Source: Daphnia carinata (Eukaryota; Arthropoda; Branchiopoda; Diplostraca; Daphniidae). Taken from it: a stretch of 64,000 nucleotides of DNA. The notes below the pieces were generated by a model. That model made no database searches. It worked only from the letters and a program-made list of their open reading frames with translations, and was not told the DNA's origin. The number at the start of each line of letters is the position of its first letter. Position 1 is the stretch's first letter. Below, piece by piece: positions 50,119-61,948 of the stretch. The translations under genes were made by a program, and so were the position numbers. The stretch spans positions 7,687,357-7,751,356 of the forward strand of contig NC_081340.1 of assembly GCF_022539665.2 (NCBI RefSeq), read 5' to 3'.

Positions 50119-50507
50119 ACTACTTCTTCTTTTCTTCGAGCTACCATATCCTCGGCCATTGTCTTTTGACTAGTCACGAACTTTGGGCAAAACATTCCGC
50201 CCTCTCAAGACATCCGCCCGACGAGAGCTCAAACTCATCGATTTGTAGTACTCAATAAAAAAAGAAAACAATTGGCGAAAAAACAAAAACAAAAACAAAA
50301 ACAAAACAAAAAAAAAAAAGAAACGAGTACCTTGTCGGGAGTGGGTAGTAGACGGAGTAGGGAGTCGACAAAGTGGTGGACACCCATCCGGCCGGAAAGG
50401 TACGAATGGCAACAGTGGCTGAGAACTTGACGTTCACTCCTGTTCAACAATGACCTGGCTTTTTCGGCAATCATCACCAATTCTTCAGATTCCTCTTCAT
50501 CAGCCAT
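40763..50507 (-). CDS. Whirlin/dyschronic-like PDZ scaffold, short form
   Basis: Short member of the whirlin/harmonin/dyschronic family, scaffolds of sensory-cell and synaptic complexes. Exons in transcript order: 50331-50507, 49582-49646, 49096-49193, 48847-48877 (a 31-nt microexon), 48576-48758, 43342-43422, 43054-43188, 42752-42830, 40763-40890. The first two encode a harmonin-N-like helical region (EKARSLLNRSERQVLSHCCH, DSLLRLLPTPDK, FLVELRELVRDEDHDEYDY). The last four encode one PDZ domain (VVIRKSKKMLGVAIEGGINT, then IITIDGKGTAFEAAGLRIGQ, GLTHEEAARLIANAYADRS) ending QPEN-stop, like PDZ3 of whirlin. From 49193 on all phases agree (244 residues). The join from 49582 to 49193 does not keep phase, so a small exon or a longer 5' end of that exon is missing. 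The start is an ATG with the acidic MADEEESEEL. No PDZ1/PDZ2 exons were found up to 59 kb. Confidence 0.85.
40891..42751. other. Last intron of the whirlin-like gene
   Basis: Noncoding, with T and A runs near 41436-41455 and 41670-41690, a G run at 42180-42195, short CA repeats near 42480, and a GAA microsatellite near 42700-42719. Confidence 0.5.
43567..43589. repeat. CAG microsatellite in an intron
   Basis: About seven GCA/CAG units in the intron of the whirlin-like gene. Intronic, so not a coding glutamine tract. Confidence 0.8.
45006..48184 (+). CDS. Candidate nested two-exon gene, 77-residue protein
   Basis: On the strand opposite to the whirlin-like gene and wholly inside its intron (43423-48575). 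Exon 1 is 45006-45023: ATG in a good start context (TTACCATGG), MATTAE, then the donor GTAAGA. Exon 2 is 47969-48184 after the acceptor TTTTTCTTAG. It is phase-compatible and open to a TAA: TSLSDAAYWLGGDMKRWRIP, RPKMTTSGRNGQQQERRPAD, then an acidic Ser/Thr-rich tail ending TPTNADD. Exon 2 is GC-richer than the surrounding poly(A/T)-filled intron and has a clean protein composition. No family is recognised; there is no signal peptide or membrane segment. The intron of about 2.9 kb could hide more exons. Confidence 0.5.
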
Positions 50508-53500
50508 CGCTAATTTGTTTTTGTTTTTTTTTTTTCCCCTCCCTTTCGCCGTTGCGCTAAGCTGGATCACTTCCCTTTTCGGGCTGGCTTGATTTCTCTT
50601 TCCCCCTCCCAACACCAGTTCTTGCCGCGTTCACAGATGTTTCCTGCGTGCAAGCAAAAAAAATAAAAATAAGAAATGAAATAACGAGGCACATGTCAAT
50701 CAAAAAATGAAACACAACACGCTTTCCCTTATATCGTTCATAATCAGCTCGAAAAAAAAGGGGGTTATTTATAGGTACACATTTTTCCTTGCGCAAGGCA
50801 AGAGCTCACGTTTGGACCAAGTTGCCAATGGCAACGGCCATCAACATGGTTCGATGGCCGTCAAAACCCCAAATGTCTTGATAGAGAAGAGGCACATCAA
50901 ACATGGCCCAATCGAAGATAGTCGACACGTCAAGCGGAAAGGCCAAACCCCCATCCCCCACCCCCTCCCCCCGTACCATAAGAAATGTTTGTTTTCAAAA
51001 GATGATGTCAATTGCTATCAATGGGATGACGAATGGCTGCGGTGCATGCTCTTGCACGAACGAACGTACTCAATGGCAAGACATGATTTGGTCTCGCTTG
51101 TCGAGCCCCAAACCGAAAGATAACACCATTCAAAGACAATAATAATAATAAAAAAGAAATACATATAAAAAAAAAAAATAAAAAAAATAAGAAGTCGCCG
51201 TTGGCGAAATGATGGATCGGGCCAACTTCTCTACGGGAGGAGCTCGAAAGGCTGACAAGCCTCTAACGTTCATCACTATCACGCACACACCGCATTTATA
51301 TATTATCCGTGTCTCTCTTGCCTTCTCTCTTCGTTATTCCCACGTTTGTTCGGCCGCATAGAGATGCGATATCGTGATCCTCTTTTGTTCCCTTTAAACC
51401 GCGGATTCCTCCTTATCCGACTGACGTCGAAAATATTCGCACGGAATGACTTGATCAATGAGCTCTTTAAACAAAACTAGGCAGTTTTCTCGCATATGTT
51501 CACATTTACGAAAGAATGAAAACAAAAGGCGATCACGGTTTGGGGCTGTTGCGTGCCAACTGTTCGTAGCCTTCACGTAAAACTTGATACACTTTAAACG
51601 AAATAGCGAGAAAAAAAAAAATAAAATAAAATAAATGATGTTCGAAAGAGAAAAAAAAAAAAAAGAAGCGTAAAAAAGAAACATTTCAACTTGTTGTTAT
51701 AAAACTCGACGGGGCATGTGCTCTCAGTGCTTTGAAAAAGTACACAAACACGAATACGTTCTATACATGTTACTTTAGCGTCAACTCGTTTTTCTTATGG
51801 CTTTTTTTTTTCTTCGTCTTCTTTCGGCTCTCGGCCGTTGGCGGGGAATCGTCACGCAACACTACGTGACTCTGTTTTCTTAGTTGCCATCGACCAACTT
51901 TTTTTTTTTTTTAAAGATGCGCATACAAAAAAAAAAAAAAAAAAAAATGGGTACCTTACATATATATATTCAGGCTGGAACTATTTACGTACGCAAAGAA
52001 TCAGATTGAACTCGAAAGAAGAAAAAAAAAACATACTAAAAGGAAACGTGAAATAATAAACAAATGAAACATAGAGACGAGCAACTCGGACATGTTTACC
52101 CGCTTAATAAAAAAAAAAAAAATACCAAAGATATAAAACTGTCAAAAACAGGTCCCCATCTCTTCCTCAATGCACTTTTACTGATAAAAAAAAAAAAAAA
52201 AAAAAGAAAAGGAAAAGCTTTTTTTTTTTTTTTTTTTTCTCGATGTAGCCACAAAAACATCGTCCATCAAACACGTCACCGCTAGCTGGCCGGATATCTC
52301 CCTAGGAACTTCACTTGGCCTATAGGCTAGGAAAACTACTCGGCTTTTTCTGCCCCATTTTCTTTCCGTCTGCTATATAAGACACTCCTCCTCCCACCCC
52401 TCACCATCCGGTCAGTCTTTTAGGTTGTTTACAATCAAAAAAAAAAAAAAAAAAAAAAATTAATGGGTGAGCCTGAAACACACACGGCGAGGAATGAACG
52501 GCCATCGTCCATTAAGACGAAGAAGAAAATAAAATATTGGGGAGTGATAGCATATTTGATCTGACTGCTGATTGTTGCAAGAGACATACAAAAAAAAACA
52601 AAAAAAACAAGAAGGAGCACGCCGGATCAATTTTCAATGGATCGAATGCGTCTGGCTCACACGCTCTCCTCTTTTTGTTTTTCTTTCTTTTGCCCTCGCA
52701 AAAGAGAAAGAGAGGAGAGAAAATTAAAAAAAAAAAAAAAAAAAAAGAAGAAAGAAAGAAGGACGAGGAAGAAGGGGGCGGCTGGAAACACGTCACATAA
52801 CTTCCGGTTGAAACACAATATCAATGAAGAGAGGGCGATAGATAGGCTTGTTCGAATAAAAGAGGAACATAGTCTCTCGCGTTCTCTATTAGGTTGAAAA
52901 CGACACGGTACGGCACGCCGTCCATTGAATTGATGGCCGTCGTATAAACTGATGCGGCCCCTTTTCTTTCTCGTTCTGCCTTCGCGACCAAGGCCAAAAA
53001 AAAAACAAAAAAAAATGTCACGGTGGCAATAGGACGAGGATCTTTACGATCTTGATTGTACGACGTACGCGTTTTAATGACAGTAGATTAACGCACGCGG
53101 GGGGGGGGGGCTAGTACGTCTTAATAAGTTAGTGACGGAGGAGAGTAACCCATGGACTGGCATCGATTACAGGCCATCAGTTCGATTTTCGAGTCTTGGC
53201 TACGTCGTCCCTACAAAGACAAATAACAAGGAGGAAAACAGCTGCGTTTGCTATTAAATGAGGTGAGCTAACCAACTCATCCATCCACTTTAAATGCGAC
53301 AAGCCTTCCTAACGCAGAGCCGATCAATTCATTACCATCGTTTCTCTCTTTCTCTAGCGCGCTCATTACGAAATGATTTGGCCACTGTCTTGTACCGAAT
53401 GCATCTGGATGTCAAACAATACTCGGGTACATATTTGATTTCCGCTCTACTACTACACCGCTGTTTTACTTTCAATTTCTCATTTTTTGCGGGGGAGGGA

Positions 53501-56500
53501 GGGAGGGGGGAGGATCTGGGGCTTTCACAGTCTGTTTGTCTTTGCGTTTTCTTTTGTTGATGTTGTCATCCAACGGGATTCCATGTCGGCAACAGTGTGC
53601 ATAGCTCTCTTTTACTTGTTTATGGTTTCCAACGTTCCCTTTTGCTTCTTGTTCCCAACAACGCTAAAAATACGAATCAAGTACACGAGTTTAAGAGCGA
53701 CGTAGTAAAACGAAGCCCCAGGTTTTTTTTGGTGCTGTTGCACGCCGAAAACAAATGCCAACCGGACCGATGACCCTCTCTCTCTCTCCTGTTTTTCATC
53801 TAAATGTAGGGATCATGCGCGTTACCACGACAATGAAACCATCTTCTCGATTCCGATGGTTGTCATGACATCCAAATTTGACTAACACGCACAAAACTCG
53901 TGGAAAGTCCCCACCCCGCAAAAAGATAAAACCAACGGCGCGCTCGTAAATGAATTAAAATCTTTAAAAGTTAATTCAATTGCAAATTTACAACAACAAA
54001 AAACTAAAGAAAATCAAACAGCTGGTCGTTGTTTTAAAATGCGAAAAGGAAATGGCTTACTGTTTGTGTTAGACACAGAAAGAGAGAAGGAAGGAATTTT
54101 TTTCGTTTTTTTTTTCTTTAGTTTGGCTGATCCCGTCGTCTGCCGATGGCTTCGTGATTTTTTTTTTTTGCCTCCCGGGGATTTCCTTGCTTTGTTTTTT
54201 TTGCAGCACGTAGCAAAAGATTTTCAAAAAAAAAAAAAAAATAGGGGGGAGCCAGGTCAGACCGGGTCCGACTCTGGTTCACATGTGCCGGCCAAACTTG
54301 CTGCGGAACGGAGGTTGGCTTGCCAGAGGGTGGGACTAGCGGGAAAACAAGGAGCGAATGGGGGGAGGGATCGAGTGGGTGACGATGACAGCGGACAGCG
54401 CAGCACGGGGTGGAAAGATAACAAAACAAAACAAGAAAAAAACAAAAAAAAAAGCAGCTCTCAAAAGAAAACGATCTGTATTGAGAGTGGAATGCAAAGA
54501 CTGCGCAATCGCCAAATGAAAAAAAAAAAACAAAAAAAAACAAACAAAGCAACTAAATAAATGTTGCAAACTGAAATCTATGATTCGATTTAAAAGTATA
54601 AGGGGGATATCTAGAGGGAGCGAGGATGGATATTTACGTTCATTCGGCAAATCTTTGTGCTTTCGATCTGATAGACACACATCTGGTCCGTCTCTCACCA
54701 GCATCAAAAAACCGCTCGGCAATGCTTGGCGTGTCACGATGATATCCATAAATCTCTTTCTTCTTTTCGTTGCAACAACTCGACAATGGATCCACGCCCA
54801 CCCTCTTTTTTTTTTCTTCCTTCCGCCCCTACACTGAATTATAACGACGGCGGCAGTTTGAAGTAACTTTCCTTCAACGAACAAAAAAGAAGAGCTTTTA
54901 TGTCGAACGGTCCACTTTTTTTTTTTTGCCCAACCATCGAATTATTATTCTCTTCTTTTCTTTCTCGATTCTTTATTCCTCCCTCCCGCACGCTCCCCCA
55001 TCTTAATGCTGCGATCTTTCATCTTCACGACTCTTCCCCATCCGCCGGAATGTCTGTATCATCAGAGCAGCGGCCCCACATTTATAGGAAACGCACTAAA
55101 CAACGTTTTTGTTTTGTTTTTCTCTCTCCTTCGGATAAACTCAAAACGAAATCGTGGACGCCAAAATAAAATAAATGAAAAAAAACAAAAAAACAGTCCA
55201 ATGGATAATCGACTGGAACGAAATTTGAAACTGAAAACGGGGTTGCGGGTTGTCCTTTTTGGTATAATAACTAATACCATCAGCGAGCTTTAATAAAATA
55301 GAAACCTATTCATGATAAATCTTTCCTCATCCCCCTAACATTTTTTTTAGGCTTCTTCCTTAAGCCGATGTTTCGGGACAGCCGGAATTGGCACGTGTGT
55401 AGTCGAATGATTTAAGGATGAGCGATGGTTAATGATGACGTCATTGAAAATCGTTTGACCGTTAAAGAAACGCGTCGTTTGCCAACCAAATGACGCAAAC
55501 TTTTATCTCGTGTAAACCTACGCCCCGCCAAAGGAAAGACAAAAAATAAAAGACGGGGGGAAGAAGTTAACGAAGAGATTTGGTAGGCCTCGTTGCTCAT
55601 TGGTTAACGATGGCACACACACACATACACACACAGAGACGATCTCATTTTCCGGATCAATTACACGGCAATCTTTGAACGAAGTTGAGCAAAAGAGAAA
55701 AACAAATCGAAAGAAATAAAAAGGAAAGCGATACGTGCACGACCTGCACATCTCCTCCTCACTCCAGTAAAAGCCAAAATGAAAAAAAAAAGGGGGAAGA
55801 GATATATCACTACCCCAGTTATACGTTAAATACTATCTCTTTCAAAAGAATGAAAGAAAAAAAAATTGAAAGTATTAAAAGCTGTTTGACAAGTCGTGAT
55901 TTCCCGAAAAAAAAAAAAAAAAAAAAAAAAAAACGTGCTTTGTATCGATCCGTGAAGCGACGCCCGGCTGACGATGAAAAGACACACCAACAGCAGCAAA
56001 AAAATGCCCTTTTTTCTATCTTTCTATACGTTGTGCTATTTGGTATTACACCATTGTGGATCACACCAAATATGTATAGAGAGCAAAAAAAAACAAAAAA
56101 ACAAAAAGAGAAAGGAGAGCGTGTTTTTGTTGTTGGGAGGGAGACAGGCCCGTTTGATTCGAAATGGCATCGGGTGCTATGGTGGTGACGCTGACGGATC
56201 GAACTGGTACCGGAAACTTTTGGCTCGTTTCCGCATCAACTTTTCAAAGTGTGATAGAAAAAAAAAAAAAAAAAAAAGGCGGAACAAGTTGTCTGCACTC
56301 TGTACATATGACATAATCCTCTAGCGACCTACTAGCAATATTGGCCGGATCCACTCCAACATCTTCCTTGTATCCATCATCTATCCAATGTGATTACTAG
56401 GCCAGCGAAGAAGAGTTCCACAGTTTCAGAGTCTCTCATCTCTACTCATCAACCAAGTGCTTTCCTCCCATTTTTGTCAGCCATATTTTCATTTTGTCTT

Positions 56501-59497
56501 TCTTTTCTTTCTTTCTTTCTTTCTTTTTTTTTTTTGCTTTAGTGTTTGATGTCCGTTGCGGATTAGGGAGAAAACAAAAACGCGCACGGATGATAATAAT
56601 AATAAAAAAAGAAAGAATATGGAGATTCGATATAAGGCGAAATTCGATTCATCAAACAAAGAGAGTCAAAGCCGACTGGATTACAATATTCAGCGTCGCC
56701 ATGACGATGAAGACGCATACGCAAGAGAAACAAACAAAAGAATGCTGCATCGTCGGACTATATTAAGAATAACGGAATAGCCACAGACTCTCCCGATTTC
56801 GTTTTGCCTTCACCACTTGAATGGCATCCCCCTCTCTTTTTTTTTCTTTATTTATTTATTTCCTTTTTTTTTTGTGCTGAAAAACCCAAGATCGATAGAC
56901 ACTCTATCCTCTATAGGAAAGGACCTCTCCTTATTACTTGACATCTCTTTCTTATTTTTTTTTTTTGTGTGTGTGTGTGTCCCTGCTTGTTGTTCACATC
57001 AGTCGAGATTGACTATAGCAACCCAAAAAGAAGGAAGGAAGAAAAAAACAAAACAAAAAAAAGGCGCTTGTATGTTTATCATGGAAAGCCATGCTGCATC
57101 CGCCGTGGAGCATTTCATCCGACAGACCCTGGTTGATCGTTCTCATCCATTCAAATGAGACAGACGTCTGATCCCCAGCACCCCCCCCCACCCCCCACGT
57201 TCGCCAGAAATCCAATAACTTTTCAACACGCAAAAAATTGCCTATGTTTCATTTTCTTTGTCTATTTTGGAAACCAAAAAAACAAAAAACAAATGGGAAA
57301 AAGTTTGCTGAATTTTCTCTGTAGATAAACTCGCCATTTTTATTACAGACTCATCTGTAATCCCTTTTTTTTTTTGCATCACACGTCTGTTTATATCTAC
57401 GCCCTGCAGGGCTCATCTCAACACAGGCCGAAAAAAAAAAAAAAAATGGTAACAAAATAAAAATATAGACCCGGTAACGACAAGGCAAGTAAGACAATCC
57501 CAATATAAAACATGAATCCCCAAACGTAAAAGTGGCCCAATCAGCTGACGGGCACTGCGGCCGGTACAACCGATGACGTCATGACTCGAAGCTCAAAATG
57601 AAAGATAAAATAATTTGTACGGTTTTTTGTTTTTCTTAAAAAGGGTGGCAACGTAAAAAAAAAAAAAATAATAATAGAAAACTTGGCAACTCGAGTATCT
57701 TGTCTTTAAAAAAAAAAAGGGGGGGGGGAGGGAGGGGGAGGAAAATAGGAGGCGCAGAAGAACACGATCGTTGCAAACGATGCTCGAAATTGTAGTCATT
57801 TCAGCTCCGGAACAAGAAAAAAAAAAAAAAAAAAGGGAAATGACAGTCGGCACGCGACTATAAATGTACCGACTCAAAGGCCAACAAAGAAGAGCCAGCC
57901 ACGCAGGAAAAAAATAGTCTTTGACGATGGATAATAACACTGAGTTTTTCTTTCCCTCTTATTCTTCCCCCTCTTAAATAAAAAAAAGAAGAAAAACATT
58001 TCACGCTTCTTTTTTTTTGTAGGTATGTACAGTGTAGTAGTAGCAGCTAACGGTAGGGATCGATATATGCGGGAGGGACACGCTTGTTTAACCAAGGCAA
58101 ACAACAAGGCGCTGTGGTCCGACTCCCATCTCTGGCCAAAATGACACGAACAACAACAAAAAAAAAAAAGAAAAAAAAAAATTATAAGAAAATACCGACA
58201 CATCCCGACGCCGGTGAGCGTTATGGCACGCGTGTCTTACCCGCATTTTTTTTTAAACGATTGTGTGTGCGAACTCGGGCTGGGTTAGAGAACGGCCTTA
58301 TAACAATACAATGAATTGGACAAACAAGGCGAGACAGAAAACGATATCCCGTTCTCAAATTTGTTAAATAAATAGAAAGAGCACACGTCTCGAGGGGAAG
58401 AAGCGCAATAAAAAAAACAAAAAAACAACGGCAGTTTCTAATTTTCTAGAGGGGTGGTGTGCTCTCTCGTGTACCTCAACACGTTCCGCAGTGTTACACT
58501 CCCGCACGGCGGCGACAGCACGCCCCGAAACATCCAAGCGACTGTTGTTTTTGCCCCCAATGACATGTTGACATGACCAAGCTTTTCTTCAAATTGGCTA
58601 TCAATTCCCACATAAAGTAACAGTCGTAAAACTTTCAAACGAATAGAAACAAAACGTCACGTAGAACTGTCCATTGATGGATGACGAACCTCGCGGGAAT
58701 TTCAAAAGCAAATCCCCTCGACTAGACATAAATAACCAGCTTCAAAAAAAATAAAAGAAAACAAAAGGGACATAGCCATTTTGCTGAGCTTTTTGGCTTT
58801 TCGCTTGCAAACTAGATTTGTTTCTTTGGATTTTTCATAAGGACTCACGCACACAAGCATCGACGTCCATCATCTCCCCCCGGGGAGCTTAGAAAAACCC
58901 AAAAACTTGAACTTGCAACGTATATATTTTGATTACATCTAGTCGGCCATGGATTGAAGCGCGGAAAGAAGAAGAGAAAAGAACTTGAAGGGATGCTATC
59001 GATTTTCTCCTTGTTTTCGAGAGGATTGAGCGTGAGAGAGAGAAAAAAAAAAAAAGAATTCTACAGTTTAATGATTGGCTATAGTGAAAAAAAAAAAAAA
59101 AAAAAAAAGGGAAACCCTAGAAAGAAAACAAAAATATTTTCAGATTGCATGCTTTAAGGGCTTGTCACGTTCGCCCTACCCGGCTAGAAAATTATCTTAC
59201 GGGCCGCCTACTTTATTGAGAGCTCCACCTAATAGCCAAATGACCACCCACCAAACAAAAGACTATGAAAAAAAAAAAAAAAAAAAAAAAAAGGAAAAAA
59301 TGCGGAAATTGTCATCATTACAACAGAGTCGAAGAGTTTCTTATCGTCCGGTCTTTGGTCGGACGTTCATCATTTATCTGCGCCAGCGGGGAGATAAGAT
59401 AGCCGACATCCCGAAAGAAAAGTGAAACAGCCCGAGACATAAAGACGATCGTTTGTCCAGAGTCGCAGGGGCTGTCGTTGCTGGAACATTCGCAACA
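50508..59497. other. Homopolymer-rich noncoding region
   Basis: About 9 kb between the first exon of the whirlin-like gene and the kinase gene. It is crowded with A and T runs of 12-25 bases, plus G or C runs (53101-53110, 57180-57195, 57720-57730) and short TTTC and GT repeats (for example 56500-56525). I find no exon matching a family. A 3' open stretch on the minus strand ending at 51394 (CEHMRENCLVLFKELIDQVI) and a GC-richer patch near 58440-58560 are the only spots that look mildly coding. Alternative 5' exons or promoters of the whirlin-like gene may lie here. Confidence 0.45.
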
Positions 59498-60465
59498 ATG
59501 GCCGCCAAAGTGGGCGACATCGAGTTCGATCGACGTCAGATGATTGGATGGGGACCGAACGGCACAGTCGTTCTGCGTGGCCGTTTCAACGGCGTCCAAC
59601 AACCGGTGGCCGTCAAACGTTACATCACGAAACAGCTGAAATGGAACGCCAACGAATTCGAACTGTACCGAAAAGAGGACCACGACAATATCCTACGACT
59701 CTATCACGTCACATCCGATCAATCGGGTTTCACGTAAAAAAAAAAAAAAAAAAAAGAAAAAAGAGTTAAATCAATTACTTATTCCCTGTCTGTGTTTCCC
59801 TGTTTTGTCTGATGTCTTCTACTTTTCTTTCTTTTGTTGTTGGAAATAGCTACTTCGCTTTGGAACTGTGCGTCTGTAACTTGGCTGATTACCTGGCTGG
59901 AAAGTACAGAGGGCCGGTCCTGTCCTCACGAAACATCCTACTGCAGACGACGCAAGGCGTAGAGCATTTGCATTCGTTGGGAATCGTACATCGTGGACTG
60001 AAACCCAACAACGTCCTCTTCAATCGTCCAGACTACGAACGTGACGACATTCAAATCAAATTGTCTGACTTCGGTGTGATGGCCAACGCGTGGGGTGACA
60101 GTTGGCCTTGTGGCGACATGGACAACGTCGAAGGTTGGCTGGCCCCCGAACAGATCAAAATGCCAGTCAGTGGTGGACGTACAATGGAAAAGACCACAGG
60201 ATCGCTATTGCCAACGAGTTTCGATATCTTTGCGCTTGGCTGCCTCTTTTTCTGCGTTTTGACGAGCGGCCAGCACCCATTCGGATCGCCTTCATATTTC
60301 CGTGATCAGAGAGCATTGGCCGGTAACTACGATTTGGCGCCACTAGTACAACAAATGCCAGTCGCCGCCATTTTGATAGAAAGAATGATCCAACGAGATC
60401 CAGATTACCGACCCTCAGTCAAAGATGTTTTAGCACAATCAAAGTTTTGGTCGCTGGACATTTAA
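59498..60465 (+). CDS. IRE1-like kinase domain protein lacking RNase domain; probable pseudokinase
   Basis: Two exons, 59498-59733 and 59850-60465, giving 283 residues. The sequence follows the kinase domain of IRE1/RNase L: glycine loop GWGPNGTV (residues 17-24), VAVKRY with Lys40, FALELCVCNLADYL, HLHSLGIVHRGLKPNNVLF, LSDFGV with Asp152, the IRE1-like EGWLAPEQI, FDIFALGCLFFCVL, GQHPFG, and the ending RDPDYRPSVKDVL with FWSLDI. The catalytic-loop HRD is HRG (Gly128), so the base aspartate is missing while the VAVK lysine, Lys130, Asn133 and DFG remain. There is no luminal domain, signal peptide or transmembrane segment, and the protein stops where IRE1 would enter its KEN RNase domain. The gene has no internal break, so I read it as an expressed stand-alone pseudokinase. 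The first ATG is used; the frame is also open upstream of it. Confidence 0.85.
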
Positions 60466-61948
60466 TTACATTTTTTTTTTTAATTGAGACGAAAATAAAT
60501 TGCTCCTCTCTACGCATTCTTACGTGTACAACGACGCAGTATGCAAGCAAATTGCAATTGCTTTTGGTTTCGTCTTTAACACAAAAATGACAACAACCTC
60601 AAGAAGTGTACATTTTGAACTATTTCAATCCATCATTTGGACAGCAATCGAATCGGAACGCCCCAACAATTATCCTTGTTGTGTCCACCAAAACTAGCAT
60701 AGCTACGACGAAAGACAAATTAAAGAATGCAACACACATACCTGTTATTGCAGTTTCGGCATAAGTGGAATGTCAAGAAAATAGGCTCTAGTAGTTGACG
60801 ATTTCAAAGGGCCAAGTGGAAACGGATGTGGTTCGTCCACCAGCAAGTCACTCAGCCATCAAACACGTGGTTTTTCTCGACTTCTTTTTTCTTTGTGCAG
60901 CCATGACGTAAAAGATGAGTCAGTCCAAACAATCAAAGTCAAACAAAACTTCACTGTTGTACGTGGCAAATTTGGGCATAGCTTCCAGCAAGAGAAAGTT
61001 TATTGAACACGACGAACTCGCCAAAAAAAAAGTTATGACCTGCACTGCCGAAAGCAGACTTGTCTAATCTTGAGTGCCAATATCCTAAGGGAACTCTGGT
61101 GGCCATAGAACAAAGCTTTTTTTTCCCTCGCTTTCCCGCGTAATGTGGAAGAACTCGAGACAAAGAGTTCTATGGAAACTTGCTCATTGTGTTCTTCGTA
61201 TTTACATAATGTATGATAAGCACCAACTTTAGTTGAAACCTCAACTTTCTTGGCTGCCAGAACTGAAAGCCTTGAACGAAATCGACGCCAGTGGCGACTT
61301 GCCCGGAAATCCAATCATCAGTTAGTGCCGAGTCGAAGCCTTTCGCGTTGGAATTAAGCCAATGCTCCCTATTGTCAGAATAAAGTAATCCAGTTTTCGA
61401 AATATGACCGGGAAAGATGGGAAAACATTCGATAACCATACACGCATTTGATTTACATAATTCTAGAAGGGCTTCTAGAATTTTTATACGGACTTACTGA
61501 ATTCTGGTTTTTGCACAGTTCGTTCACCTCGCGACTATCTACCTTAAAATTTGTGTATTGATTTCAGCTATTAAATCTACCCATTGCGGGAAAAAAATTA
61601 ACAAATGACTCATTAATCAGAAACCTTGATTTGACTATTGAGGTATTGAAGGATGGCGATGACTCCGACTGACAGCGAAAGAGGAAGTGACACAGCTTTG
61701 ATCCATGACCACCAACTGGTAAACGATTGAAAAAAATAATTAGAACATTCATCACTGCATTTGTATATCCTTTCCGAATCTACAATAGCAAGCAAAGCAG
61801 GTGAAAACATAGCACCAAACTAACAGATTGTCATCGAAAGGCAGTTTTATTGAAAGACCTAAAACTACAGTCTGGAAATAAAAACTAAATGTGGATGAAA
61901 TGCAACAAAATGGACGGCTAATCTCATCCAGCAGATCAGCATCTTAAG
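60466..61948. other. Spacer between kinase and cyclophilin genes
   Basis: Contains the kinase 3' UTR on the left and the cyclophilin 3' UTR on the right; a minus-strand AATAAA lies near 61847-61852. Minus-strand open pieces at 61170-61439 and at 61613-61810 (the latter ending LSLSVGVIAILQYLNSQIKV with a hydrophobic stretch) are unassigned. They may be remnants or chance. Confidence 0.4.

Noticed and set aside
50707-51142. Plus-strand open frame of ~130 codons near the first whirlin-like exon
   Set aside because: Low-quality composition with a homopolymer start and no family pattern. It is probably untranslated or promoter sequence.
51394-51530. Minus-strand open end CEHMRENCLVLFKELIDQVI to a stop
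   Set aside because: Composition is protein-like, but it is short, upstream of it is a poly(A) tract without a good acceptor, and no family fits.
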